DNA of 64,000 bases from Bacteroidota bacterium (GTDB taxonomy: Bacteria; Bacteroidota; Bacteroidia; Chitinophagales; Chitinophagaceae). Positions within the stretch are counted from its first letter, which is position 1; the number at the start of each line of letters is the position of its first letter. The position numbers and the translations under genes are program-made. Of this stretch, positions 16,264 through 24,969 are shown in pieces. The notes under the pieces are model-generated. The model did not search any database, was not told where the DNA came from, and saw only the letters and a program-made list of their open reading frames with translations. The stretch covers positions 124,001 through 188,000 of the forward strand of contig JAEWJK010000013.1 of the NCBI GenBank assembly GCA_023386555.1, given 5' to 3'.

Positions 16264-17364
16264 CTAATTCAACCGATATAATTTTCCCGGCAAAGAAGCA
16301 ATTACATTCTGTAGTTCAAGATTTAGGATCGCTGCAGCAACAGAACTGCTACTTAAACTGCTTTTTAAATGTAATTCATCAATACTAACCGATTCTTTAT
16401 CTTTTAGAAGATCAACAATCACTTTTTCATCATCACTCAGGTCGATAAACAATTCCCTTGTTCTTTTCGTTTTTGTTTTGGCTTTTTCTTCCCAGCCAAT
16501 AGCCTGTAATAATTGGGGTACATCCAAAAACAAAATGGCTTTGTTCTGTTGTATCAACTTTAAACAGCCACTGCTTTTTGTATCTAAAATTTTTCCCGGA
16601 ACCGCAAAAAGATCACGATTGTAATTATAAGCCAACTCAGCAGTGATCATACTTCCGCCTTTTACCTGTGTTTCCACTACAATAGTAGCATCGGCCATAC
16701 CGGCTACAATTCTATTTCTCTTAGGAAAATTATGTTTATCCGGTTTTGTATTACTGACGAACTCTGTTAACAATCCTCCATTAAGTAAAAGATCTTTTGC
16801 TAATGGTTTATGTTGTAAGGGATAAATCGTATCAAGTCCATGAGCCAATACTCCAACTGTAGGAAGATTATTGATTACTGCAGATTTATGAGCAATAGCA
16901 TCTATTCCAAAAGCAAGACCACTAACAATTAAAACATTCAACTCGGCTAATCCTTGTACAATCGATTCGGTTATTTGTTTGCCATAATCAGTATTATTTC
17001 TTGTGCCGATAATACTGATCACTTTTGTATTGTTAAGATCAGCATTACCACGATAATACAATAGGGTAGGAGGATCATAGCAATGCAATAATCGTTTGGG
17101 ATAATCATCGTCGCTCAGAAACAAAGGTTTGATACGATGCTTTTCTGTAAATTTTATTTCATTTTCTGCAGATGTAAAATCATCAAAACTTTTAATTGAT
17201 CTTGCTTTGATTTCTCCGATACCTTCAACGGCTGCCAGATCTTTTTTCTTTGCATTGAAAACAGATGTAGCATCCCCAAAATGCTCAATTAAATTCTTTG
17301 CGTGTACAGCACCAATGTTGGGGACACTGGTTAAAGCAATTTGATATAAGAGATCAGAGTTCAT
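16264..17364 (-). CDS. dprA: DNA-processing protein DprA
   Basis: DprA binds incoming single-stranded DNA and loads RecA during natural transformation. The N-terminal region (1-65) resembles a SAM/HhH domain (VEGIGEIKARSIKSF). The Rossmann-like core shows ISIIGTRNNTDYG, SGLAFGIDAIAHKSA, GVLAHGLDTIYP and FPKRNRIVAGM. A winged-helix domain closes the protein (about 300-366). All typical regions are present. A TATCTTCA element lies 5 nt before the ATG. Confidence 0.95.
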   Translation of the reverse strand: MNSDLLYQIALTSVPNIGAVHAKNLIEHFGDATSVFNAKKKDLAAVEGIGEIKARSIKSFDDFTSAENEIKFTEKHRIKPLFLSDDDYPKRLLHCYDPPTLLYYRGNADLNNTKVISIIGTRNNTDYGKQITESIVQGLAELNVLIVSGLAFGIDAIAHKSAVINNLPTVGVLAHGLDTIYPLQHKPLAKDLLLNGGLLTEFVSNTKPDKHNFPKRNRIVAGMADATIVVETQVKGGSMITAELAYNYNRDLFAVPGKILDTKSSGCLKLIQQNKAILFLDVPQLLQAIGWEEKAKTKTKRTRELFIDLSDDEKVIVDLLKDKESVSIDELHLKSSLSSSSVAAAILNLELQNVIASLPGKLYRLN

Positions 17365-17369
17365 TGACT

Positions 17370-17377
17370 TGAAGATA
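17370..17377 (-). promoter_or_regulatory. dprA -7 element TATCTTCA
   Basis: This minus-strand near-match to TAnnTTTG lies 5 nt before the dprA ATG. Confidence 0.45.
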
Positions 17378-17381
17378 AAAA

Positions 17382-17597
17382 TTATCGTTCAAAGTCTGTG
17401 GGTTGCAAATTACTTTGTCTGCATATTGAACGAAAAGTTCCTATAGGTATTTCTTTTCTATCTGCAGGTACAATAGTAGTTAAAGTTGGATTTCCGCTTT
17501 TTCTGAGTTTAATATGACTTCCTTTTTGAGAGACTTCTTCAAATCCATGTTGCAGGAGAATGCGAATAATGTGATACGATGAATAAAGCTTAGGCAT
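17382..17597 (-). CDS. hicA: HicA-type mRNA interferase toxin
   Basis: The 71-residue protein has the double-stranded-RNA-binding-like HicA fold, with the catalytic histidine in QKGSHIKL (His28) and the family end KEIPIGTFRSICRQSNL. HicA toxins cleave mRNA independently of codon context. The gene overlaps the end of hicB by 8 bp, so the two are translationally coupled with the antitoxin first. Everything needed for activity seems to be present. Confidence 0.9.
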   Translation of the reverse strand: MPKLYSSYHIIRILLQHGFEEVSQKGSHIKLRKSGNPTLTTIVPADRKEIPIGTFRSICRQSNLQPTDFER

Positions 17598-17805
17598 TTA
17601 TTTTAGTATGTACGATCTCAGGTTGTTCTATCGTAGTAAAGTTTAAGGGGTTTTCATCTTCATAATACAACTCCAATGCTTCTTTCAAATTAGTCAACGC
17701 TTCTTCTTTAGAATCGCCAAAAGATGATACGTCCACATTCAAACATTGAGCAACAAAATGTTCACCTTCCTTCCAAATAACATTATCAAACGATCTTGAT
17801 TTCAT
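17590..17805 (-). CDS. hicB: HicB-type antitoxin
   Basis: The 71-residue protein matches the partial RNase-H-like HicB fold (VIWKEGEHFVAQCLNVDVSSFGDSKEEALTNLKEALELYYED). It lacks the C-terminal DNA-binding domain found in longer HicB proteins. Repression of its own promoter would then need another mechanism or partner. It precedes and overlaps hicA, and it starts 20 bp left of the stop of the OmpA-family gene. Confidence 0.88.
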   Translation of the reverse strand: MKSRSFDNVIWKEGEHFVAQCLNVDVSSFGDSKEEALTNLKEALELYYEDENPLNFTTIEQPEIVHTKINA

Positions 17806-17824
17806 ATCTCTAATTTACTACAAT

Positions 17825-19735
17825 TTACATACCCACAATTGTAAACTCGGTCCTTCTATTCTTCGCCCTGCCTTCTTCGGTTTTATTATCTGCAACAGGT
17901 TTGGTTTCACCAAATCCATTCCATGTTAATCTTTTTGGATCAATGCCTTTGCTTATCAAGTAATCAGCTACAGCTTTTGCACGATTATTTGAAAGTTTTA
18001 AATTATCTGCAGGTGCACCAATATTATCTGTATGTCCACTCACCAGCACTTTTATTTGCGGATTTTCATTTAGCAATTGCAGTAATTTATCCAGCTCAAC
18101 CAGGCTAACATCTTTCAATGTTGATGAGTTGGTTTCGAATTGCACATTCTTAAATGTGATTGATGCATTCATCTCAATCGGCTGAAGTGGAATGTCCATT
18201 TTATAAGTACTGTCAGATCTTTCTTTACTTAGTTCGTATAGCTTGCTGAAAAATAAATATCCCTGCCTGTTCACGGCAAACGTATAATCATTTCCTACAG
18301 GAAGGGTAATGAAGTAAAACCCTGTTTCATCTGTCTGCACTTTTGTCCTGGCTGTATTTGTATTGTTATCAATCAACTCAACGGAAGATGGCAAACCTTT
18401 TTTCGTTTTTGCATCATACACATAGCCCTGAACATATAATGTTCTTGCCGGACGAACATCTTCTCGCAACTCAAATTTGTAAAGATCCAATCCACCACGG
18501 CTATCTGTTCTGTCGCTGGAATAATAAGCTGTTTTACCATCGGCAGCAACAAATAATCCACCTTCATCATCAATTGTATTAATTGGATATCCAAGATTTC
18601 TTGGTGCACCCCATTTACCTGTACGATGATCTTTCTTCATCATATACAGGTCAGTTCCACCATAACCTAATAAGCCATCAGAGGTAAAATACAATGTTTC
18701 ATTATCGGCATGAATGAAAGGAGCAATTTCACCGCCAGGACTATTTACTTGTGGCCCCATATTTTGTGCTGGTGACCATCCTTTATTGGTTCTGTGACTT
18801 ACATAAATATCGCCTTGTCCATAGCCACCATATCTTGTACTGCTGAAGTACAACGTTTTTTTATCAGGACTTAAACTCGGAGAACTTTCCCAGGCTTCTG
18901 TATTAATATTCTCGCCGAGATTTTCCGGTTCGCTCCAACCTTGAGGTGTCCAGTAAGAAATATAAAGATCATAACCACCATAGCCACGAGGACCATAATC
19001 AGCAGCAAAAATCAGCCACTCACCATCCTGCGAAATATGTAAAGCACCTTTGTAAGGTTCATCATTTAATTCACCATCCAGCAACTTTGCTTTACTGTAT
19101 GATTTATCATTCATGGTGCTGGCAAAGAAATCTTCACGAACATTTGCTCCCCGACGAGTAAACACAAGAATGCTATCATTTATAGTAATGGAAGGGTAAT
19201 ATTCAAGTTGGCTACTATTAATGCTATCTCCTAAATTCTCCGGAGCAAAAACATAATTACCCGATGGATATTTTAATGCCTGATCTAATGCAAACTGGTA
19301 AGTTCTTTTTCTGAAATTTCCTTGTGCAATAGCTCGTTGACCAAGTTTTGGAATGACCAGATATTTATTCACCGAGTTTAAAGCATCGCTAAATCTTCCA
19401 ACACCGGCAAGACTTGTCGAGTATTGCAGATAAGATGTTTTAAAAACCGTTGAATCTTTTGATAGCCCACTTTCAAATTGGATAATTGCATTAGGATAAT
19501 CTTTCAACTCATTGTATAAAGTAGCAAGATCAAGAATAGCATCAACAAAATTTGCATCAATAGATATTGCCTGTTTAAAAAGGCTTACCGCTTTTTTCAG
19601 ATCGCCATCACGATAACTGGTTAAACCTTCTTCATGTAATTTTTTTGCTTTCGCATTCACTTTTGCAGGATCATACGTTTGAGCGACAACATTAAAAGCA
19701 ATAAAAAGCAAAATGAATGGCAAAATTCTTTTCAT
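17825..19735 (-). CDS. OmpA-family outer-membrane lipoprotein-like protein with TPR and PD40 repeats
   Basis: The 636-residue protein begins with a signal peptide (1-18). TPR units follow (about 25-140), then WD40/PD40-type beta-propeller repeats (about 165-420, with repeated LYFSS, LYFTSDG and AYYSSDR strands), a carboxypeptidase-regulatory-like domain (about 425-500) and a C-terminal OmpA domain (about 515-636) whose motif SGHTDNIGAPADNLKLS binds peptidoglycan. It probably links the outer membrane to the wall. The T9SS component PorE has a similar layout, but I cannot establish that identity. Confidence 0.88.
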   Translation of the reverse strand: MKRILPFILLFIAFNVVAQTYDPAKVNAKAKKLHEEGLTSYRDGDLKKAVSLFKQAISIDANFVDAILDLATLYNELKDYPNAIIQFESGLSKDSTVFKTSYLQYSTSLAGVGRFSDALNSVNKYLVIPKLGQRAIAQGNFRKRTYQFALDQALKYPSGNYVFAPENLGDSINSSQLEYYPSITINDSILVFTRRGANVREDFFASTMNDKSYSKAKLLDGELNDEPYKGALHISQDGEWLIFAADYGPRGYGGYDLYISYWTPQGWSEPENLGENINTEAWESSPSLSPDKKTLYFSSTRYGGYGQGDIYVSHRTNKGWSPAQNMGPQVNSPGGEIAPFIHADNETLYFTSDGLLGYGGTDLYMMKKDHRTGKWGAPRNLGYPINTIDDEGGLFVAADGKTAYYSSDRTDSRGGLDLYKFELREDVRPARTLYVQGYVYDAKTKKGLPSSVELIDNNTNTARTKVQTDETGFYFITLPVGNDYTFAVNRQGYLFFSKLYELSKERSDSTYKMDIPLQPIEMNASITFKNVQFETNSSTLKDVSLVELDKLLQLLNENPQIKVLVSGHTDNIGAPADNLKLSNNRAKAVADYLISKGIDPKRLTWNGFGETKPVADNKTEEGRAKNRRTEFTIVGM

Positions 19736-19810
19736 AGATGCCGAAAGTTCGTTTAAAACATCTGAATATTGATGTTAAAAACGTTTGTTATACCAGCTTT
19801 AGTGTTTCAT

Positions 19811-19843
19811 AGCATCTTCGTTGCGTCGCAAGCACTTCAGGTT
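19811..19843 (+). repeat. Dispersed intergenic repeat, GC subfamily (copy 5)
   Basis: AGCATCTTCGTTGCGTCGCA is followed by a diverged AGCACTTCAGG end. It lies between queE and the OmpA-family gene. Confidence 0.65.
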
Positions 19844-19868
19844 TCTGTTATAATGGCGTCAAGCTCAA

Positions 19869-20504
19869 CTAAGGAACATTGATATACTTATGGATCTGTA
19901 AACTCAGCTCCCACTTAGGGTTGGACTTGATATAATCTACGATTAATGGAGTCATCATATCAGCTTTACTCCACTCAGGTTGCAGGTAAAGTTTACATTC
20001 CGGTGAAGTTGCCGCAGCATGTTCTTCAGCCCAGTTAAAATCATCTTTATTGTAAATGATAACCTTCAACTCATTTGCTTTTTTCAATACTTCAGGTAAA
20101 GGGGCTTTAAATTTTTTGGGTGATAAGCAAATCCAATCCCATTCACCTGACAAAGGAGATGAGCCTGAGGTTTCAATATTGGTTTCAAATCCTGCTGAAT
20201 GTAACTGATGAGTTAGTTCATCAAGATTATGCATCAAAGGTTCTCCACCAGTAATAACAGCAATCACCTTATTATTTCCTGAATCTTGTTTTGCTTTCGA
20301 AATAATTTCCTCAATACTAAATTTTGGATGAGCATCAGCATCCCAACTTTCTTTCACATCACACCAGAAACATCCAACATCACATCCACCTAAACGAATA
20401 AAATATGCAGCTTTACCCTGGTGAAAACCTTCACCTTGTATAGTATAAAAAGCTTCCATCACAGGAAGCTTCAATTCAACTGATGTATGGTTGTTATCAA
20501 ACAT
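19869..20504 (-). CDS. queE: 7-carboxy-7-deazaguanine synthase
   Basis: QueE is a radical-SAM enzyme that builds the deazaguanine base of queuosine. The iron-sulfur cysteines lie in GGCDVGCFWCDVK (about residues 38-50), preceded by the substrate motif FYTIQGEGFHQGKAAYFIRLGG (split across residues 14-37). VITGGEPLMH (about 92) and the C-terminal QPEW complete the family pattern. Its start codon shares one base with the folD stop (TAATG), so it is translationally coupled to folD. No other queuosine gene is nearby. Confidence 0.92.
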   Translation of the reverse strand: MFDNNHTSVELKLPVMEAFYTIQGEGFHQGKAAYFIRLGGCDVGCFWCDVKESWDADAHPKFSIEEIISKAKQDSGNNKVIAVITGGEPLMHNLDELTHQLHSAGFETNIETSGSSPLSGEWDWICLSPKKFKAPLPEVLKKANELKVIIYNKDDFNWAEEHAAATSPECKLYLQPEWSKADMMTPLIVDYIKSNPKWELSLQIHKYINVP

Positions 20505-21379
20505 TAATTTTTCGTCCTGTTTAAATAAGCCTGCATTGTATTTTTTAACAAGCCGGCAATCGTCATCAATCCGACACCACCAGGCACCGGTGTTATTGCT
20601 GATGCTTTGGTTGCAACTTCTTCGTATGCCACATCACCTTTAATGCGATATCCTTTTGTTGCAGTTGCATCTTCTACTCTTGTGATGCCAACATCAATTA
20701 CCACTGCACCTTCTTTAACCATATTTGCCTTTACGAAACCTGGTTTACCTAAAGCTGCCACAATAATATCAGCCTGAAGACAAATTTCTTCAAGGTTTTT
20801 AGTGTGAGAATGGCAAAGGGTGACTGTACAATTCCCTTTTGGAAGATTACTACTTAAAAGAATACTCATTGGCCGGCCAACAATATTGCTTCTGCCAATA
20901 ACCACAGCATGTTTGCCTTTGGTTTCTATATTGAAATGTTCCAGCATCAGCATTATTCCATAGGGCGTGGCTGGAATAAAAGTTTGTAAACCCTGAACCA
21001 ATTTGCCCACATTGGATGGATGAAAACCATCAACATCCTTCAGCGGATCAATCGTTTCAATAACTTTTTGCTCATTTATATGTTTTGGAAGCGGAAGTTG
21101 AACAAGAATGCCGTCGATCTCTGCATTAGCATTTAGCTGGTGAATTTTTTCCAATAGTTCCTGCTCAGAAGTTTCCTTATCAAATCTTATTAAAGTGGAC
21201 TCGAAGCCAATCTCTTCACAGGACCTCACCTTACTGGCCACATATGTTTCACTGGCACCATCATTACCTACTAAAACGGCAGCCAAATGTGGGTTTCTGC
21301 TATTTGTAAGCTGTTGAACCTGTTCCTTTAAACGAGATCTGATTGCAAGTGAAGCTTTTTTGCCGTCTAGAATAAGCAT
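20504..21379 (-). CDS. folD: Methylenetetrahydrofolate dehydrogenase / methenyltetrahydrofolate cyclohydrolase
   Basis: This bifunctional enzyme interconverts methylene-THF and formyl-THF in one-carbon metabolism, downstream of glyA. It contains the catalytic Tyr/Lys region ETYVASKVRSCEEIGF, VQLPLPKHI, the NADP loop VIGRSNIVGRPMS, and the terminal PVPGGVGLMTIAGLL. The open frame starts at 21406, but MLILDGKKAS at 21379 is the better start: a perfect TACCTTTG element ends 4 nt before it and no homologous sequence precedes it. Confidence 0.96.
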   Translation of the reverse strand: MLILDGKKASLAIRSRLKEQVQQLTNSRNPHLAAVLVGNDGASETYVASKVRSCEEIGFESTLIRFDKETSEQELLEKIHQLNANAEIDGILVQLPLPKHINEQKVIETIDPLKDVDGFHPSNVGKLVQGLQTFIPATPYGIMLMLEHFNIETKGKHAVVIGRSNIVGRPMSILLSSNLPKGNCTVTLCHSHTKNLEEICLQADIIVAALGKPGFVKANMVKEGAVVIDVGITRVEDATATKGYRIKGDVAYEEVATKASAITPVPGGVGLMTIAGLLKNTMQAYLNRTKN

Positions 21380-21383
21380 GCGG

Positions 21384-21391
21384 CAAAGGTA
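21384..21391 (-). promoter_or_regulatory. folD -7 element TACCTTTG
   Basis: An exact match to TAnnTTTG on the minus strand, 4 nt before the folD ATG. It implies a nearly leaderless mRNA. Confidence 0.65.
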
Positions 21392-21449
21392 TTTTATTAC
21401 AGGCAAAAATCTTTTTTATTCCACACCTTTGTTGTCGGAATTTATAAGC

Positions 21450-21962
21450 ATGGAGTACACAAGTATTGGAAAAATCGTGGCAACTTTTGGTTTAAGCGGA
21501 GAAGTGATTTTAAAGCATGGCCTCGGTAAAAGAACAGCATTAAAAGATGTGAATGTAGTTTTTATCGAAGAGGTAAAAGACAGTTACATTCCCTGGTTTG
21601 TTGTTGAGTCGAAAGTAAAGACCGAAGATGAAATTTATTTGAAAGTGGAAGGTGTTAATAGCAAAGAATCTGCTCAACGGCTTACGCAAAAAAAGGTTTG
21701 GCTTAAGACTGAAGATTTCAGGAAACTAGCCGGTAAATCTTCTGCTATTGCATTGATCGGTTATTTATTGATCAATGAAGGAGAAGAACTTGCAAAGATC
21801 GAGGAAGTGATTGAACAACCTCACCAGGTTTTACTTCGGATTTCATTGGAAGGTAATGAAGCCCTTATTCCACTTCATGATGAAACACTGGATAAAATAG
21901 ATCATAAAAAACAGCAGGTTCATGTTACACTGCCAGATGGTTTATTGGATGTATATAGGTGA
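21450..21962 (+). CDS. rimM: 16S rRNA processing protein RimM
   Basis: RimM assists maturation of the 30S head through ribosomal protein S19. The start MEYTSIGKIVATFGLSGEV at 21450 gives 170 residues, the family length. The frame continues upstream to 21360 only through promoter sequence shared with folD. The N-terminal RimM domain covers about 1-85 and the C-terminal PRC-barrel about 95-170 (IGYLLINEGEELAKIEEV). The usual neighbours rpsP and trmD are not adjacent. Confidence 0.93.
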   Translation: MEYTSIGKIVATFGLSGEVILKHGLGKRTALKDVNVVFIEEVKDSYIPWFVVESKVKTEDEIYLKVEGVNSKESAQRLTQKKVWLKTEDFRKLAGKSSAIALIGYLLINEGEELAKIEEVIEQPHQVLLRISLEGNEALIPLHDETLDKIDHKKQQVHVTLPDGLLDVYR

Positions 21963-21980
21963 TGTATTTGTTGCAGTTAA

Positions 21981-22002
21981 AGAGTGCGACGCAAGAAAAG
22001 CT
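21981..22002 (-). repeat. Dispersed intergenic repeat, GC subfamily (copy 6)
   Basis: The minus strand reads AGCTTTTCTTGCGTCGCACT, like copy 1 in having CTTG rather than CGTTG before the core. It lies between rimM and dinB. Confidence 0.65.
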
Positions 22003-22042
22003 TAATTCTTATTCTGCACCCTGTCTCATAAAAATTAGTTTC

Positions 22043-22050
22043 TACCTTAG
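22043..22050 (+). promoter_or_regulatory. dinB -7 element TACCTTAG
   Basis: A near-match to TAnnTTTG, 5 nt before a TTG codon at 22056. This spacing supports TTG as the dinB start. Confidence 0.45.
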
Positions 22051-22055
22051 CTTTC

Positions 22056-23234
22056 TTGTCACATACTCAACGATATATTGCTCATTTTGATCTTGACTCT
22101 TTCTTTGTAAGTGTTGAGGTGTTGAACAATCCTTCACTTAAAGGCAAACCTGTAATTGTTGGCGGCAGCAGGGAAAGAGGTGTTGTAGCAGCATGCAGTT
22201 ATGAATCGAGAAAATTTGGAGTTCATTCGGCAATGCCAATGGCAACAGCGATGAAATTATGTCCGCATGCTGTTTTGGTAAGAGGTACAAGAGGAGAATA
22301 CAGCCGATACTCCAGGTGGGTTACGGAAATCATTGCAGCAAAAGCTCCACGATTTGAAAAAGCTTCTATCGACGAGTTCTATATTGATCTTACAGGAATG
22401 GATAAATTCTTTGATCCATTTCAATGGACAAAAGATCTGCGGCAAGAGATTATTGATGCTACGCAATTACCTATTTCATTTGCTTTAGCATCAAATAAGT
22501 TTGTTGCTAAAGTAGCTACTGACCAGGCAAAGCCGAATGGATATATTTTTATTCAGCCTGGAAAGGAGAAAGATTTTTTGGCTCCATTAACGGTCAATAA
22601 AATTCCGGGTGTTGGTGATGCTAGTTTCCAAGTATTAAAAGCTATGGGAATTGCAACAATAGGAGATATTCTTAAATTTTCTATTGAGGATTTAGAGCAG
22701 CAACTTGGCAAATGGGGTATTGATCTTTGGAATAAAGCACAAGGAATTCATTTTGGTGAAGTGCATGAATACCACGAAGCAAAATCTGTCTCCACTGAAA
22801 ATACATTTCATGAAAATACCGGTGATATGGATTTTTTATTGAGTGAGTTGGTAAGGATGACAGAGAAAGTGGCTTTTGAATTGAGGCAGGACGAAAAGTT
22901 AGCTGGTTGTATAGCAGTAAAGATCCGTTATCCCGATTTTGAAACCACATCAAAGCAGGTTTCGATTGATTACACTTTTCGGGATGATGAATTGATAGCA
23001 GTTGCCAAAGATCTGTTCAATAAACTATATCGTAAAGGCAAGCCTGTTAGATTGCTGGGTGTAAGATTATCTGAACTTACCAATCATGCTATGCAGGCGA
23101 ATTTATTTGATGATGCAGAGAAGAAATCTAATCTCTACAAAGCAATCGACTCAGTCAAGAATAAGTATGGCAGAAACTCATTGATTAAGGCAAGAACAAT
23201 TCGTAAGCAGGAAAATGAAGATAGTGAGGAATAA
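22056..23234 (+). CDS. dinB: DNA polymerase IV (Y-family translesion polymerase)
   Basis: DinB copies past damaged bases. The Y-family landmarks are HFDLDSFFVSVEV with the metal-binding aspartates (about residues 10-22), the fingers motif ACSYESRKFGVHSAMP, SIDEFYIDLTG (about 103-113), and the little-finger domain (about 235-350). The likely start is TTG at 22056, because no ATG precedes the conserved N-terminus and a -7 element sits 5 nt upstream. The C-terminal NLFDD segment resembles a beta-clamp-binding motif. A bidirectional terminator follows. Confidence 0.95.
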   Translation: MSHTQRYIAHFDLDSFFVSVEVLNNPSLKGKPVIVGGSRERGVVAACSYESRKFGVHSAMPMATAMKLCPHAVLVRGTRGEYSRYSRWVTEIIAAKAPRFEKASIDEFYIDLTGMDKFFDPFQWTKDLRQEIIDATQLPISFALASNKFVAKVATDQAKPNGYIFIQPGKEKDFLAPLTVNKIPGVGDASFQVLKAMGIATIGDILKFSIEDLEQQLGKWGIDLWNKAQGIHFGEVHEYHEAKSVSTENTFHENTGDMDFLLSELVRMTEKVAFELRQDEKLAGCIAVKIRYPDFETTSKQVSIDYTFRDDELIAVAKDLFNKLYRKGKPVRLLGVRLSELTNHAMQANLFDDAEKKSNLYKAIDSVKNKYGRNSLIKARTIRKQENEDSEE

Positions 23235-23236
23235 AA

Positions 23237-23260
23237 AAACTCCATCGAATGATGGAGTTT
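23237..23260. terminator. Bidirectional terminator between dinB and GIN-domain gene
   Basis: AAACTCCATC (23237-23246) and GATGGAGTTT (23251-23260) form a perfect 10-bp stem with a GAAT loop. A/T runs flank both sides. Confidence 0.9.
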
Positions 23261-23278
23261 GATATTCAGAATCGATAA

Positions 23279-24001
23279 TTACGCCTTTCTTACCTTACCA
23301 CTTCCCGAAGATTTTTGTTTAATCTCTGTTGCAGTGCCTTTGTAGTTTACGTTTCCACTTCCTGCTATTGATGCATCTACAGACTTGTTAGCTGTTACAT
23401 TTATATTCCCACTTCCTGTAACCCTTGCCACCACTTCATTAGCAGTAACTTCATAAGCTTCTATATTTCCACTTCCACTTATCTGTGCAGATATTTTTGA
23501 AGTTTCTTTTCCTTTTAGAATCATATTTCCGCTACCGCTGATCTTTGTTTCTATGGCATCAAACTTTCCAAAATTCAGCTTGATGTTTCCACTACCGGAA
23601 ATACTGATATCAGTAGTGCCATCATTGCTAAAATTGCCATCACCTCTAACATTTCCACTCCCTGCAACTTTTAATGCAGTAAGTTTTGTTAAAGATACGG
23701 TCACCCTCATTTTGTTTTTGGTCTTGAGATTATATCCTTTTTTGGTTCGTAACTTAAGCTCGTTACCTTCTACTACAGTCTCCAGGTATGGAAGCAGATT
23801 CTCATCCGCTTCAATAGTTATGGAACTTGAGTTACCATAACTTATATCTACATCAAATGCTCCTGCACTAGACACAGCTGAATAACCTGAAGCTGAACGG
23901 GTTTCTTTTTTTAAGTTACCGTTGCCTTCAATAGTTTCATAACCACCTGCAAAGGTCTGCAAACCTGATAATAGCAGGAAAGCCAGTAATAATTTCTTCA
24001 T
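23279..24001 (-). CDS. Secreted GIN-domain (DUF2807) protein, paralogue 1
   Basis: A signal peptide (1-18, ending TFAGG) leads into a right-handed beta-helix built of repeats containing SGSGNI or AGSGNV. This is the auto-transporter-adhesin-like head GIN domain common in Bacteroidota. Function is not established. The protein is 240 residues and lies next to a second 239-residue paralogue with the same layout. That gene (24071-24790) starts further right in the same orientation, so the pair arose by tandem duplication and may form one operon. Confidence 0.85.
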   Translation of the reverse strand: MKKLLLAFLLLSGLQTFAGGYETIEGNGNLKKETRSASGYSAVSSAGAFDVDISYGNSSSITIEADENLLPYLETVVEGNELKLRTKKGYNLKTKNKMRVTVSLTKLTALKVAGSGNVRGDGNFSNDGTTDISISGSGNIKLNFGKFDAIETKISGSGNMILKGKETSKISAQISGSGNIEAYEVTANEVVARVTGSGNINVTANKSVDASIAGSGNVNYKGTATEIKQKSSGSGKVRKA

Positions 24002-24070
24002 GTTGTTTTGATTTTTCCCTAAAACGAAGTTGTTCGTAAAAGGTTACAGGAAAGGAAAGATTTTTTTTGA

Positions 24071-24790
24071 TCAATCCATGGACTTAACCTTTCCGCTGCC
24101 GGTAGAATTGGTTCTTACATTCGCTTTACCTCTGTAATAAATATTCCCACTTCCAAAAACGTCTGCTTTCAGGCTTACATCTGCATGAACTTTTGCATCA
24201 CCACTACCTGCAATATCTATATCAGTTGTTTCTGTCATGAGTTCTTCAGCATCATAATTCCCTGATCCTGCAATATTGATCCTGGCATCTTTTGTTTCAC
24301 CAGATAAAATAACGTTGCCGCTTCCTGCAATATCAACTATTACTCTTGGGGTATTTACATTCATGTTAACATCACCACTTCCTGCTACATCAATTTCAAG
24401 CTTATTGGCACCGGTGAATTTTCCTTTTCCCTGTACGTTTCCACTTCCTGCAATATTTATGGTGTTTATCATATCTGCAGATACATACACTTTAATTGGG
24501 TTATCAGATTTCAGGTTTACATGATCCCTGGTTTTCACTACAAGCCATCCATCTTCATTGTCTGTGATAATATATCGTTGAAGATTTTCGTCTGCTTCCA
24601 CTCTAACAGAAGTTGAAGTTCCGGGTACCAATTCAACATTAATACCACCCCTTACCTTAATTCTCGTTACTTCATCAACAGTCCTGGTTTGTGTAGTAAC
24701 ATTTCCATTTCCCTTAATGCGTTTATTCATTTTTACGTTACAGGAAAATGTAGTGATCGCTATTAAACTAATGAGCAGTAAACTTTTCAT
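24071..24790 (-). CDS. Lipoprotein GIN-domain (DUF2807) protein, paralogue 2
   Basis: The N-terminus MKSLLLISLIAITTFSC is a lipoprotein signal with the lipidation cysteine at 17, unlike paralogue 1, which has an ordinary signal peptide. The remainder is the same beta-helix with repeated IAGSGNV and VAGSGDV turns. The pair therefore probably encodes one membrane-anchored and one soluble form. The two are about as diverged as old duplicates, judging from shared turns but different strands. Confidence 0.85.
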   Translation of the reverse strand: MKSLLLISLIAITTFSCNVKMNKRIKGNGNVTTQTRTVDEVTRIKVRGGINVELVPGTSTSVRVEADENLQRYIITDNEDGWLVVKTRDHVNLKSDNPIKVYVSADMINTINIAGSGNVQGKGKFTGANKLEIDVAGSGDVNMNVNTPRVIVDIAGSGNVILSGETKDARINIAGSGNYDAEELMTETTDIDIAGSGDAKVHADVSLKADVFGSGNIYYRGKANVRTNSTGSGKVKSMD

Positions 24791-24851
24791 TGCAGGGGTT
24801 TTAAAATACTAATGTACTAAGATTTTTATGTAGTCAGCAGCAGATTTTTAT

Positions 24852-24886
24852 GGCATCTTCTGTTGTGTCACTCACTTCTACGTTCC
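24852..24886 (+). repeat. Dispersed intergenic repeat, AT subfamily (copy 7)
   Basis: GGCATCTTCTGTTGTGTCAC followed by TCACTTCTACGTTCC. The flanking GGCATC and CACTTC match copy 9 at 35091. It lies 84 bp before guaA. Confidence 0.75.
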
Positions 24887-24957
24887 TTTTTTATGGCAGC
24901 ATAAATACTTCAAAATATATTCTGCTAACGCCTTTCCGCTAACTGCTAACTGAATCT

Positions 24958-24965
24958 TACCTTCG
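24958..24965 (+). promoter_or_regulatory. guaA -7 element TACCTTCG
   Basis: A near-perfect TAnnTTTG, 4 nt before the guaA ATG at 24970. Confidence 0.55.
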
Positions 24966-24969
24966 CCAC

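Noticed and set aside
21380..21449. N-terminal extensions of folD and rimM frames
   Set aside because: Both frames run through the shared divergent promoter region. The family starts are at 21379 and 21450.
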